Assembly: GCF_003672135.1 (NCBI RefSeq)
Contig: NC_039515.1
Location: 11,966,001 to 12,030,000, forward strand
DNA length: 64,000 bases
Source of the DNA: Ooceraea biroi
Taxonomy: Eukaryota > Arthropoda > Insecta > Hymenoptera > Formicidae
Direction: 5' to 3'
This document shows positions 1 to 12,985 of the stretch, in pieces. The notes under the pieces were generated by a model. That model searched no databases. It saw only the letters and a list, made by a program, of their open reading frames with translations, and was not told the DNA's origin. A program made the translations under genes and the position numbers. Numbering within the stretch: position 1 is the first letter of the stretch; each line of letters begins with the position of its first letter.

Positions 1-3000
1 ACGCCACTGACATCTAGTGTTAGTCCGGCGAAGTTACGTGGCTCCATGGTAGCCATTATACGCTCACGATTGGCCAGAATCGCAGCACAACGCGAATCAG
101 ACGATGCTTTAAATATGGATTTTTTCCCCCCGACCGCAAAATCGTGACGAAAGGTCTACATAAATCAAGATTGATTATTGAAGTGTGTCAGGACCGACCA
201 GGTCGTGGTATTAATGGCTGTTTTGGATGCGCACTTGTTTCTGGCGGTAAATCTATATTTGCCTAATCGAAGAGAAATGAATAGGATAGAACGATCGCAT
301 TCTCCTTTTATAAATTATTGACAAAATAAGTTTTCTTTTTTTATTGGGTATATTGTATTTTTAAGAGCCTAATTAAGAACCCCAGCTTTATTTAAAGATT
401 TTGTAGTAGACAAATGAGATGATCATATTTTTTATTATAAACTAGGAGAATATGAACTACTAATTTATTCTTTGCAATCCTTGGTAGTGACGAAATGATT
501 GTACAAGAAACACAATGGTCAAACAATACATCGTAAACAACAAATCACTCAATTAGTATACCAAATAAATCTCTTATTATCTATTTGTATAATTATGTAT
601 TATTGAAAAAGTTCTCAGAATGAGACATTTATGAAGTTAGGAATATCAACATTTCATAACTGTCACAATTTTATACTTATACATTCTTCAAATTTTATTA
701 ATAAATATTAAATTAACTTTCTGTTTTGTCAAAATTATATTAAATATGTTAACTCTTATGTATATATATATATTTTTTTAAAATTATTTATCAATGAAAC
801 GTTTTTGATACAACGTTGCAAGTATAAATAATAATATCAGAAAATACAAAATTTTATCTCTGTTTTATTTAACTCCTAATTTGAAGTTGTATTTTGTTAG
901 AATAAAAAATATTTTATAACTTTAAAATAATACACTAGGAGAAATGGATCAAATTACCTCTCTTGAAAATTATGACATTTATTATTAAAAGAGAAAAAGC
1001 ATATCATAATATCTTACTTTAAATAAAATTCTAAATATTTTCATGAATCTTGTTATGCTATATATCACTATTGATATATTACTATTAATTCTATGATTTA
1101 TATTATATACATGTACTACTATTTAATATCATGAAATGCGCTATGAACTGCTTCCTACAATTTACAAGGAAACTGCAATAATGTCACTCTTACGGCAAAG
1201 TTTTAAACTATTACGATGTTGGAATACTTGAAGGATAATTCCTGCAATGCCTGCAGAGTTTTAGTGTTCCAGTTATCACCAGTAGGAAGTTAATAAACGA
1301 CGAATTGTAAGAATAAGTAATATTCAAACAGTCTCTTCTACACCAACATATGATACGTTGTTACAAGCAGGTCAACAAGTATCTAAAATAATAATTTTAC
1401 AAAATTGTATGCAAACTTTAATTTAAAAAAAATATGTAAGTGATAAGACATATTTATTCGATAATTAACTAAAGTACCAACGATTACGTATTATCCTCAA
1501 ATACTGCCTTATGAGTGTGTGATTATAATTAAATAAAAATATGTACTGCAAATTATAAATTAATCAATCAACAATAAATTATAGAAATCCTACATATTTG
1601 AGGTGAACGTAAGACTGTCACGATCATGAAACATTGGTGTCTGCAAGATAAATTACACCGCGGGTGGTTACGTAGTTTATGACTGTTTTAACGAGCGCTG
1701 TTGCATGCCATTCAGCACTAAACCAGTCTTACAAAACATAGCCACATTTATATAGTTTAAAGTTTTATGGTGAAATTTATTATCTGTTACCACCTTATAT
1801 AATGTTACGATAACAATAATTGTCAATTTTTATTCAATTGTAAATCAAAGGGAAAGAAAATTCTATTATTTTAAGTACAGTCATACGGTAGGTACGTCAA
1901 GGAAAATCAGGCCATCTGTCGTCATATCAATGAAATGCTTTCCGCTCATGAAACTTATTCCTTACTGCACCTGCTTTCACTTGTAGTTAACCTTGGATGG
2001 TTATAGATGGAGCCAGTAACGACCAGAAGTTTATAGGATCATATTCATCTTTTATAGTCATTCTACGTACATTGACCCTATCGATTATTATACCTTTTAT
2101 TTCAACAACTTTTTTCACATTTACGTTTATAATAGATTTATTGTTTCAATAAATTTATTCAATCTGTATAATACTTATTAAAACTTATTGTAATTGAATA
2201 AAATAAAAAAGAAAGATTGATAAAATTTATATAATATTTTATTTATACCAATGGATAAGTTTAAACTTATCAAAGCATATATTTCCATTATTGGTATTTG
2301 TTTCAGATAATATAAACATGTATTTGTTTCTGAAATTATCATGTGTAGCAAATATCAAAATCTGTTTTAGAAGACTGCATACTTACTTACAATCGTTTGC
2401 TCCGACCGTAGACTGAATGTTTAAGATATCTGTTGTGGGATGGCGCCACTATATGGCCGTATATTATTGTATTTATATTTCTTTATATGTAATGAATTTA
2501 ATACACAATAAAAAAAATTTAATTATATTACTTAATTTTGAGTCTACTACAAGTTATTGTATTAGAAAACTTTGATGTTTTTCTATGTTATAGTTATAAA
2601 CAAGAAACTTATATGCGTACGGAATTGTCAAAAAATTATATATTATAACTTATGATATTACAGCGATTTTTATTAATAATATTTTTACACGATAGATTGG
2701 ATTTAGCATTTAAATTACATCTGTTTTGCAAATAATGATATATAATAATATATAGACATTACTGTTATACTGTTTAATAATTTAATGTGAAATAAAAATA
2801 AAATAATATCTAATAAAATATATCTAATAAATTAGTAAATATACTGAAAACATAATTCGTATAAATAAAAAGAGTTTTAAGTTTTTACGACCACTACCAT
2901 CAACAGAAGACCTTTCATGAAGCTTCTATCGATAAATCCACACTTGCTACTGGTGGCGGAACTTAAGAGACGAAATGCGAAGTCAAACGTATCTAGCAAT

Positions 3001-3969
3001 GTCATCAGTTACATTTATGAGGCCGTGAAGGATAAAGTGAGCACCTTGAGGTTGCATCATCGCCACTTTAAATCCCGTTTGCCCGCTCGTAAAAGTCTTT
3101 GACGACTTTGCTGGAGTGCTGCCGGTACAGCACGAGCGAGTTGCCTGCCGTAAAGTCAAGAAAGAGATTCCCCTGCTCCTGTCTATGTGCCTTTAGCTTT
3201 GACATAAAGGAACTTAATTATTGATTTACTTGTCAATAATTCTTATTGTTATTCGTAACATACCGATAATATAGAAAATAAAACATATACTCCATTATAT
3301 ATTATATATAATATGCTACTTTAGATTTTACTCTTTTTTATAAAAACTAAAAAATAATTTGGATTTAGTTAATATTTATAATAATTATGCTCGATTCGTA
3401 ATTTCTATAACATTAAATAATGGGGTTAAATTTTTTCAACATTTTTTTGCACTCAAAGAAAGATATTTTATACGTTATAAATAGTGAAAAAGATATCTGA
3501 AAATTATCTATTTTTTTATGAAGGAACGTATAAATATCGTGTACAATGTTGTATTTTAAAATTATTTCTGTGATTTATATTCCAGAGAGATTAGTCGTTA
3601 TTTGAATATGTAAAACATTGTTTTCGATACTTGGTGCTTTATTCATGTTCTACAAAGTAAAGGACCGTAGATACTCGAAGTAAGCGAGTATTCGTTACGA
3701 GTTCAGCTGGGTCGTTCATGAATTGGAAATATCCTGCGGTGACGGCAAAACAACCTATATAACGAGCAAACCGCTCTATATCGATAAAGTATCAAATAAC
3801 GATTATTGCATCTGTTGACATTATATATTATCTATATATGCACATAAAAAATATTCAGTAGGATAACAACATTTTTTAAATCTTTCTGTAATATCTATTT
3901 TTCTACTTTGGTAAAGATAATAATATCCAAATTATATGTACGTTGTTTAAAAAATTGTGATGAAATTAA

Positions 3970-3973
<4 letters not shown>
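1..3973. other. AT-rich non-coding stretch
   Basis: This is about 4 kb of AT-rich DNA with frequent stops in all frames. The only open frame over 60 codons (2917-3102, plus) is unrecognised and has no supporting motif. No transposon ends, RNA gene or clear regulatory element could be identified. It is consistent with intergenic or intronic insect DNA. Confidence 0.6.

Positions 3974-4004
<31 letters not shown>
3974..4004. repeat. (TC)n microsatellite
   Basis: An uninterrupted TC dinucleotide run of about 15 units lies in AT-rich sequence. It is likely length-polymorphic. On the minus strand it reads GA, the core of GAGA-factor sites, but nothing else suggests function. Confidence 0.95.
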
Positions 4005-4006
<2 letters not shown>

Positions 4007-4639
4007 TCCACTATTAATTTTATAATATATTAATTAAGAATAAACAATTTCTATAATAAATTGTTTTTTATGATGAATAATAATCTCAAAGTTAAAATAA
4101 CTGAATGATATCCAATATTTGCTTTTTGTATTTTTTATAGCTTCTAAAGCCGTTATTATCTCAATTCCCTGTCAAAACATAAAGCAAAAGTGTGCAGAAG
4201 AATGAAGCTATTGCTACCTCGGAATCATATATGTCTAACAAACGTGACGAATTCGATCTTCCACAAGAGCTACCATTCACTTTTGACCTAAATACCATTC
4301 ATGTCTATTACGATCTCCGGTGAAATGTATCCCGCGACTGTTCGAACTTTCCCACAGAAGAGAGTTCGAAAGTCTTTCTTCCGAACTATCTATCGTGATG
4401 AACCGCAACGAAGCTTTTGTATATAAATCTCGCAACTGACGTTCATATAGTACCTGTGCAACGCTCCTTTTTTTTATCGGAAGATCCTGCGGAACGTTTC
4501 TTGGCGCGTTATTAAGGTCAGCCACCTGCCGCTCGATGGAGCTCACTTCAGGGATGAACACTATTACACCCCTCCCATGCCTATATATAAGAAAAAACTT
4601 TAGGGGTGCAATGGGGGTTTGGTCTGACTGAACAAAGAA

Positions 4640-5200
4640 AATAAGAGATGCGAAACGGCGCGTCGTGGATGGCGGGGGACAAGAAAGATAGTAGGAGAGC
4701 AGTTTCCTTTCGGCGTAAAAGAGAAAAAAAAAGAAAAATGGAGAAAGAGGGAAAAAGAGAAAGAGTGAGTGAGAGCGGCTAGGGAGGAGAGGAAAGAGTC
4801 CCAGGACTTCTGGAGCCAGAGAAGAGAATAAAGGAAAAGCGAGAAAAATGTGTCTAACGTGGCAAAGGCAATTCTTCAGCCGGAGTTGCCGCCTTAATGC
4901 TCGTAGGAGAGAGGCGATTGGTTCTCGAGAAGAGCCCGCGGGAAAGATGGCCGCCATTTCCCTCCAACCACCCGTGGAAGTGTTTCCCCTCCTACCATTC
5001 ATTCTCTCTCTTCCTCCGTGCCGCGATCTACGAAAGGAACCCCGTTCGAGGAATAAAGGGGGAGAGTCCGGCGAAGAGACTCTTATTCTTATTAACTGTT
5101 TAATCTTTTCACGTGACATACGAGACGCATTACCGTCCGCTGGGCTTGTTTATATTTCGTTGGATCACTACGAAGATGCGGTATCTTTGTTACGTTAGAC
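4640..5200. other. GA-rich, CpG-containing island
   Basis: Composition changes sharply here from the AT-rich flanks to a purine-rich plus strand (4680-4850), then to GC-richer sequence with CpGs. Overlapping open frames on both strands (4277-5119 minus; 4848-5198 plus) translate to low-complexity Phe/Leu/Ser-rich or Arg-rich strings, as expected from purine-rich DNA, and match no family I know. The island may be a promoter or enhancer. No TATA box or clear first exon could be fixed. Confidence 0.4.
4943..4961. promoter_or_regulatory. Palindromic YY1/Pho-like site
   Basis: The sequence AAAGATGGCCGCCATTTCC contains GCCAT on both strands as an inverted pair around a CG. GCCAT within AAGATGGC or GCCGCCATTT is the core recognised by YY1 and its insect homologue Pleiohomeotic, often found near promoters or Polycomb elements. 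The match is seen directly; use in vivo is inference. Confidence 0.35.
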
Positions 5201-8200
5201 TTGAGAGTATATTCATGATATTATCCTGATATTCATTGTTCTCCATTCTTTGGTATCCATATTACCTGAAAAATAGAATTATGTGTGAAAGTTGAATATT
5301 ATGAAGTATTTAATTAAATTTGTAATTGCGCATATACATTTATTTAATTGTATATTAACACTTGTACATGAGTTGGGATATCGTCCTCTTTATAATAATC
5401 AACTACAGGCGAGAAATGTTGCACTCGCAAACTTACAATGTTAAATACACGTAAATGTGTTTGCGGCTGTATCTCACTGTTTTGAAAAATTAATGTAAAT
5501 TGAGAGAGAAGTGTATTAATGCTGCAATGCATTACAATATAATGTAAACACTGTATAATCTTTGTTCATCATATTAGAACGTAAGATCGATGTGTTATTA
5601 ACAAATAGATAATATCGTGAAATCGATGTAGTTTGGTCTAGCTGGCAAATAAAGGAGGAAGGAGAGATTGGAAGGAACGAGAAGAACAGGGAACAGCGAG
5701 ATAGCGCTGAGTTACATCTCTCAATTATTTGATAATGCCGCCGACACCGCGCTGAGGGGATCTCGTTAAAACTTAAAACGAGCTCTCCCGTAATCTCCTC
5801 AATGCTTATACTTGATTCGTAAATCTGAGCGAATCTCGGTGGTGTTATCGCTGTACCAACCGAGAGAAGGACAATAGATAATATAAACTCCTGAGAGTTG
5901 CAACAATACTTGCTCTATCGGTTTTATATTTTTAAACTGATTACAATCATTAAGTTTCACTATAAATGGCGAAATTACTTTCAAAACTATAAACATATAG
6001 AAATCATAGAACTATAATGTAATTACACATTTGGATTTAATAATTTGTGTTTAATATTTAATTAATGGTAACAGTGTAATATCGATCTAATCGATCTAAG
6101 TGTAGACACATTTGAACAAATTAGATAGCCTCGATGCACAATCTTGATGACCAGTCAAAGCCGTTAAAAACGATCGATCGAGCAATTATATTAGCGATAG
6201 CTGGAAGATTACTTGGCTTGCCGTTCCGCTTTGTCCGCTTTGTTATCCATAAATAGAGCGGCAGGATAAAGAAAGAGAAAAAACCGGTTCACAACGGCGA
6301 AATAACGACTATGTCGTAGAAACCTGCTGGTCTTTGCGAGGACGTGAGAGGTGAGACAGAAGGAAAGGGGAAGTGTCAGTAGAAGGGTGAGAGAAGGTTC
6401 GAGCAAGATAGGATTAGTTGTTAGTTGGGATGGCATGACAGTCAGGGGCCGGGTACATCTAGATTAAGATGCATCGGAAAGAAAAAGAGCCGAGATTGGA
6501 CAAAGAGACGAAAGGAGAGTCGGTCCCCTTTTAGGTTGAAGTGACGAACGACATCATGGGACTTTGAATGTCTTTGACTGTCCATAGGTATCGCTGACCT
6601 TCTCATGGGTCTTTCTGGCTCGAGGGAGGAGCCAAACGACTGGTAGAGAACTCTCCTTGTGTGATGTACGGGCACAGGGACCACCCTTGATGATCAAATT
6701 CCGAATCTTCCAGCCGGTTTCACACAAAAATCATATTTATCGCGTTAGCTATCTATGTCGGCCTTTTCTCACCTTTATGGCTGACAGGCAGATTCGTTTT
6801 CACTCTTTTGATCTTGTATTACTTGTAATGGGTCTGCACGAGTAATTGTCAAGTAGGGTTGAATTTATTATGATAGAGAAAATGGCGATCTCGAATTAGT
6901 ATAATGCGGTGAGTATGAATATATAATGATCGGTTGTTTGAGCAAGTTTTTCTTTTCAGACATTATATAGTAACATAAATGCAATAATAGTTGGATATTT
7001 TACGAAATTGTATATCGCAGAAATCTACAATAGGCTTGGTTGCACTTCAAAGCATTGTCAAGAAAATAAAGAAAACATTTACATCGCATATTTTATGATT
7101 TTTATAGAGGTATGTATAATAAGAGCAATGTCAACAATTAAGCAATAGAAAAACGTTAAAAATGAATATTGATTATTGTTTTTATTTATTCTTGTATTTG
7201 TGTCCGATTTAAAGTGAGGATAATGGCTCGACAATCACGATCGATTATTATTGCTATCTTTTTCCTATTTATAAATTTGCCGTCCCTGTACCTCTTGTAA
7301 TGGCAATAGATGTGTTGCGAGAAGGGTAAATAAATGTGAAATAAATGTACGAAAGCGGAGAAGGTCCTGTTAGACTAGGGCCGTTTTTCCCAGGGGATGA
7401 ACGCCATTCAATAACTCAAATCCAACTCAATTTTGCGGGAAGCAAGTTTATTCAGAATGTCTTCTAGCAACCTTGATATCGAAAACTGCTGCTAGTGAAT
7501 TGATTGATCGTTTGAATTCATTGCTCATTGCAATAAAATTTAATACTGTACAATACGATTGAGTAAAAATGTAATATAGAAATTTGTATTCCACATTCAA
7601 AGTGGAATGTTGATGAGAGCTACAATGCTGTGTTCATTAATTATTATTATTATTATACTGCACATATATAACACGCGGTCTGCAATTAAGACATATAATT
7701 TCAGATAATACCAGGCCTAAGCATTACCATCCTAAGGAATCGAGTCGTGAAAAATCTCAACCTAGCATTTCGAACTCACCGTATCGCGCGAGGGGGGGGG
7801 GATGAGAAATGCTAGCAATGCCCACGCGCATTAAGAGGGCTGTAGGAAACGGCGCCGTAATGAATTAAGGGAAATCAGAAATTGCTTTAAATAGCACCGT
7901 AAAAATAAAGTTCGTTTAAAGAAGGGGAACCTCAGGCGAAAAAGATGGCGAGTAGGTAGGAAGTAAGGTGGAAGAAAGAAAGCGAATACACACCTTCCTG
8001 GGTCCTGAAGCATGGAAGGGTGCTAAGTCGGCAGTGGAATGTGTAGCGCGGAAATTGCCGAGAAACGCGTATTAAAATCGCTGGATTTAGTGGGGAGATA
8101 AGCCGCAGCACCGAGACTGCGGGGGTTGGGGAAAAGAAAAACTCTCTTTTACTTGCACACTGGCATTGCCGTCGTCTTTCCGCAGTCGTTATCCAAAGCT

Positions 8201-9762
8201 CAAAGCCTAGACTACGTCACTACTCACCAACACTACTACCCAACGATATTACCCGACTCTCTCGCGTGGTCCTCAAGAATCCAACTCCTAACATTCGCAT
8301 TATTTAAGTCGCTATGCACACTTCCGCTTGCTCATTCTTTCGTTCTTACTACGCGCGGTTTTGTGTATTTCCTGCGGAACGTTTATCGTCTTGAAATGAT
8401 CCGATGAAAACGCAACACGTTACCGTTTAAATGAAATGCAATAAGTACTGATTTTCTTTTTAACCTCCGCACATAAACACCAATATTTTAACTTTACTAA
8501 ATTAAATTATTTTAGTTTTATTAATAATATATGTAATACAGGAAGATGATGATGAGAAGATGACGAGAGTAATCGACGAAACGAGGCAGTAATAATATTA
8601 CAATGACAGTAAAATAGTACAATAGTACATTTATTACTTTGAAGGTAAGTTTAATTGTTAATTTTAAAATGAACATATTGTAACTCATGGATATAACTTG
8701 ATTATAGCCCATGAACAATTCAACCGTTATAGAATGAAAGGTTTCACAAATATGTATCTTTGCGTGAACCTTTTGTAGTAAGTATATTTATTACATTTTT
8801 CAGAGTTCAAATAAGTTTTTCAAGCATTAAAAAGTTTTCTTTATTTATTTCAGAAATTATTGTATGATACATCTATCATACGAAGTGAGATGTGTCAATG
8901 TCAACTTAAACCTATATTACAGATGTGCCAGAAGTTCCACAGAGCGACCATTGGCCCCTGAAGAGGATGCAGCACGACGTACTATATCGCAAGATCAGAT
9001 GCTCGTTGTGGGATCACACGGGATTAGATGGCACATAAAGTTACAGATAAAATTCTGTTCCGAATTCTGTTACAAATTATCGTCTGTGTAAAGTGACATT
9101 AAAATTAATATTTTATACAAAAGAATATATCAGTGGACTTACTTCATCAGTTACTTGTACAGTTGTACATTATTTTTGTAAATTTTCACCTGGGCCTACC
9201 TTTGGACCGAGGAGCAGGAAGTGCGGCACGCGCGCGAGTATATGTGACTATATACACATCGTACAATCTCGTCGGAGGTAATAATCCATCGGAGGATTCC
9301 CCCTTACAGCACTGTGCCCACTCAAATGGTCGTAGCCCGCGCTTTTATGTCGTCGTAAAAGCGCAGTAACAATTAATAAGTATCTCGTAAAAGCTATTGC
9401 CGTTGACACCTTTTTGAATGACAGGGGCGGGCTAAGAGAGAACGCTGTCGTCGGCGCCCTTTAGCATCTCTGCTTTCTCTTTTCCGCTTGTGAACGTCAA
9501 CTAAATAGCATAGTGATTGTCCATAAATTTTGTTTATGTGCGAATCGTTACTTTTAACCAGACAGTTATGGGAACTATTCTTTGAGCTACCTATCACCTC
9601 TTCTGACATTTTAGCACCATCTATCGCATGTTTACTATTCGACGCATAAGTATGTAAGTATAAGAGTCTAATAATAAAGAAAAGTAATATTTTATTCTTT
9701 CATACAAGGAATATATTACGAAAAAAAGGATTTATATTATTTTTATAATTTTATAAATATGA
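5200..9762. other. Non-coding stretch without recognised genes
   Basis: Apart from the small hairpin at 7762-7815, this 4.5 kb holds no feature that could be identified. Short open frames (such as 6209-6436 and 6442-6684 minus, 8126-8407 and 8864-9091 plus) are unrecognised and lack domain-like motifs. Composition alternates between AT-rich DNA and modest GC-richer patches. Confidence 0.5.
7762..7815. repeat. Hairpin with a G10 run in its loop
   Basis: Arms CTAGCATTTC (7762-7771) and GAAATGCTAG (7806-7815) are perfect 10-bp inverted repeats. They enclose a 34-nt loop with a run of ten G (7792-7801). No gene context explains it. Confidence 0.6.
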
Positions 9763-9772
9763 ATTTCTAAGG

Positions 9773-9903
9773 GGAGCGTCCCGTTTGCCCACGTCCCGAT
9801 TGACCACAGGCCAATCAAATTGCTTAGTTTGGTTGGGTTAGGTTAAATTTGGCTAATTTTATTGGCTGTGTCCAACTGCAACGTGGTCAATCGACTCCCA
9901 CCC
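9773..9903. mobile_element. 131-bp MITE-like element with 10-bp direct repeats
   Basis: The unit is bounded by identical direct repeats ATTTCTAAGG at 9763-9772 and 9904-9913, which look like a target-site duplication. Inside, the ends form an imperfect inverted repeat: GGGAG at the left against CTCCC at the right, then GATTGACCAC (left) against GTGGTCAATC (right), and a CCAAT/ATTGG pair nearer the centre. It has no coding capacity. The flanking repeat of 8-10 bp suggests the hAT or P type (8-bp duplications), possibly with a chance extension. Confidence 0.55.
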
Positions 9904-10120
9904 ATTTCTAAGGAAAGCGCAATTTTACGAACAAATCTGGATAAGTGATATTCTCAGAAAACATTTCTTCAGGTTTCTTAAAATTTTGTTTCTGTTTTCT
10001 TTAATATTAACGCTGAATTATTTTTGACTGTTTCAAAAAGTTACTGTTACGGAATGTGTGGAATGGTTTAATTGCAAATATGAATGCTTTCTCTTTTTAG
10101 CTGAAACAGATCTAACAAGG

Positions 10121-10408
10121 GCACACAGAAAAAAAGTGAGTGTCATGTAAAAACTTATATACTTGTATATACGCAACAATTTATAATCTTCGTAAAAGAA
10201 TTTAATAATCTTGAATTTCAACTAAAATGAAATAATGAAATTATATCACGTTAAACGAAGAAAACAATTTTTAAATAAAGCAATTTTGTATAGTTCAATC
10301 AAGAAAAATATATTTTTAAGATTATTAAATTCTTTTACGAAGATTGTAAATTGTTGCGTATATACAAGTATATAAGTTTTGATGTGACACTTACTTTTTT
10401 TCTGTGCA
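10121..10408. mobile_element. Long inverted-repeat (foldback/MITE) element
   Basis: Two arms of about 92 bp (10121-10212 and 10318-10408) are inverted copies with only a few mismatches. They share the outer stretch CACAGAAAAAAAGT, the middle ACTTATATACTTGTATATAC and the inner end AATTTAATAATCTT. A loop of about 105 bp separates them. There is no coding potential; the short open frames on each strand are mirror shadows of the arms. Target-site duplications could not be fixed. A transcript would fold into a long double-stranded hairpin. Confidence 0.75.
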
Positions 10409-12403
10409 TAGGAAACGTACGTGCAACGTAACAAATACAATTCCAAGTTGCCATTGCCGCGTTTCACTGGTTGCGAAGAGAGCAAGAGAACAGTCTAGAT
10501 AATATTACGCGGACCGGATACAGAGAAACGGTAGCCGCAAACCCGCGGTTGGGTTTGCGTTGTTGCCTTAATTAAGTTACATGTTAGTCATATTGTTCTA
10601 AATATAAATGTCAGAACAAGAAGTCAGAAAGGAATATTAAATAATTTTAACAATAGTGATCCTTCGTATCACACCAATATATAATATAATATTAGATTTT
10701 TATATTTTATACAATCTATATTGAAAAATGGGTAGAATAAATAAATAGAATTGAGGGGCAAAATAAGGAATGTTAATAATTATTAGTGTCATAAATTATG
10801 TAATAGTTTAATTTACATATAATAACAGAAAATAATTAACATGTAAAAATAATAGAATTCGAATTTTTTATCAATAAATGTGAAATATTCTAAAGTGAAA
10901 TATAATACTTTTCAAAACAGAGTTAGCTTTTACGCAGATATAACCAGAAGAAATTTTAATGTATGTTTATAATTATATAAATTTCCACGTCTCTTAAATA
11001 TATAAAATCATAATGCATGCTACACACATACATAATTTATCACTATCCAGGATAGAAAAAATATAAGCTCTGTACAAAATAATACTTCTTTAGTCTATAG
11101 TATATTACTTAATCAGATTTACGGAAAATAATGCAGGAGTTTGACGGTAATTAATTATGTTCTGCTGAATGGGATTGAATCGAGTATGACGATATGTCTA
11201 TGTCGACCGGGGGTATAAACGAGGTGCGTATAGAGGCATGAGGGTAGAGGCAGGCATTCGGGTGGCGCTAAGCCAGCTTCCTCAGCTGCGGAAGGCAGAA
11301 GGAAAGCGCGGGATAAGGGTGGAAGGAGGTATATGGAAGAAGGGATGGAGGGCAGAGCAATAGCCTTTACGACTCGGCCATAGTATCAAACGATCTATCC
11401 TGCCATTAAGATAGTCTCAGAACGATTCGGTAACCTTTGGGTCCGTGGAAAGCGATACGCTATCGACTTCGTAGCTCGGCCGCGGCATTTTGTGAACGGA
11501 TAAGGAAGGCGCTCTTTCGCCCCTTGCCGTTCGTCCTTTCACCCATCCTCATTTCGTCTTCATCCTCGGATGAAGGTGCCAATAAGGTTGACTGCTGCCA
11601 CCCCTGAAAAGAAGATGTCTTATCTAGTATCTTAACACTCTTCGATCATATTGCACAGTTTTTAGCTGATCTTCTTGCAATTCGTTATATAGCCCTTTCA
11701 TGTGTTACTATTGTGACATTTTCTAATATCACAGTATTTAATTCACATATTTCGACATCTCTATGAAAAATCATTAGATATATTTGGATCAGCATTCTCG
11801 TTCCACAGAAGTATATAACTAGAATTATGACAATAATCGCACAAACAATTATAATAAAAGTGACATATATATAAAAAAGGACTTACTGAATATTTAATTT
11901 ACAAAGATAATTCAGTATTATATAATTAGATAATAAAAAGGAGATTACGATGATTCTACCACGTAAAACAGGTGTCATATTTTATAGTATGCGAGATCAC
12001 CTTTTATCGTTTACACCATAGACGGTAATGTTGAGACAGCAATTCCCCCTGCTCATCAAAATAATTCCATTCGATATGAAAATGCCTATATATTACACGA
12101 AATGCAATACAAATGTTCGCTGAGGTGAATCCGGTGAGGTGGTGTGTGTGGAAGGGAGGATACCATGCATATACATCCAAGGGAATGGAGCGTCATGCGC
12201 CAAGAAAGTGGGGACAGGACTTGCGCGGCAACCTAGCTTGGGAAGCGCCGTGTTTGACGGGGGTTTTCCCTGGCACGAGAAGGGGGGCACGGTACCGCGA
12301 GAGTTTCCAGGGTAGTCCAGGGGTGGAAAAGGGGTGGAATGGAATGGAATGGAGTCGAGCGTAGTGCCCGTAGGACGAGGCGGTGCCGAGGGGCCGAGGG
12401 GAC
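10409..12403. other. Non-coding stretch with a GC-richer patch
   Basis: The stretch is AT-rich to about 11150, GC-richer with CpG at 11160-11620, AT-rich again to about 12060, then GC-rich. Overlapping open frames at 12093-12641 (minus) and 12113-12364 (plus) occupy the GC-rich segment and are unrecognised. Their overlap on both strands argues for composition rather than coding. Confidence 0.45.
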
Positions 12404-12475
12404 CGAAGATTGATAATGCAATTCCAAGACTGCCATTATCCCCGTCCACCCAACTTGCTCCGGCGCTTCTATCTT
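12404..12475 (+). repeat. Diverged direct duplication, copy 1
   Basis: This segment and the one near 12910 share AAGATTGATAAT, CAATT and CCATTATCCCC in the same order and spacing. Similarity of very roughly three in four bases extends over about 65 bp. They lie in the same orientation about 500 bp apart and are not low-complexity. Function is unknown. Confidence 0.6.
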
Positions 12476-12908
12476 TTTTGCTTCTGCGTTTCTCTTGCCC
12501 GCTTCTTCTTCTTCTCCGCCCTCTCTCCTTGCCATCGTATGAGGACCAGCGAGTTTTAGAAACGTTAACTCCATAAATGTCACGTTGTTCCTTTTTTTTC
12601 TTTGAAGAAAGGAGAGGGCAGGCAGGTGGTCTGATGTACAATCTCGCTTATGGCAAACGGAAAAATATCATTCGCAGGAATTAGCTACCTGGGATACATT
12701 CTGCGTTATTCGGATTCATCATATCAGATTTCTGCGATAGCTTCGTTCCGCGGTTTATTAGTATAAAGTTGGTACTACCTCTCAAAATTAATAATTAAAT
12801 AGAGCTAACAGCTGCGATTAATTTTCTAAATGTAAAAGTAATGCAATTATAACCTGGATCATAATCTTGAACGTGAAAAGGGACAAGTTTAAGCTCGAGA
12901 TCAAACGT

Positions 12909-12985
12909 TCCAAAGATTGATAATCCAATTTTAAAATTCCCATTATCCCCAACCATCCAGTTATCCCTCCAGGCTTTCTGGAGCG
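12909..12985 (+). repeat. Diverged direct duplication, copy 2
   Basis: Second copy of the segment at 12404, with AAGATTGATAAT followed by CCATTATCCCC and a similar downstream CTCC..GCTTTCT stretch. Neither copy has transposon ends or an open frame that survives in both, so this is more likely an old local duplication or a pair of related non-coding elements. Confidence 0.6.

Noticed and set aside
4277..5119. 280-codon minus-strand open frame
   Set aside because: It covers a purine-rich plus-strand block. The translation is Phe/Leu/Ser-rich low complexity, overlapping frames are open on the other strand, and no motif is recognised.
8853..9091. Possible exon after TTATTTATTTCAG with a WPL-containing frame
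   Set aside because: The acceptor-like sequence is common, and the frames are short. A weak resemblance to a retroelement tail rested on three residues.
9829..9845. GGTTGGGTTAGGTTAAA resembling the insect telomere repeat TTAGG
   Set aside because: Only one or two imperfect units inside a MITE-like element; not a telomeric array.
12093..12641. 182-codon minus-strand frame in a GC-rich patch
   Set aside because: Several other frames on both strands are open over the same bases; the composition explains it, and no family was recognised.
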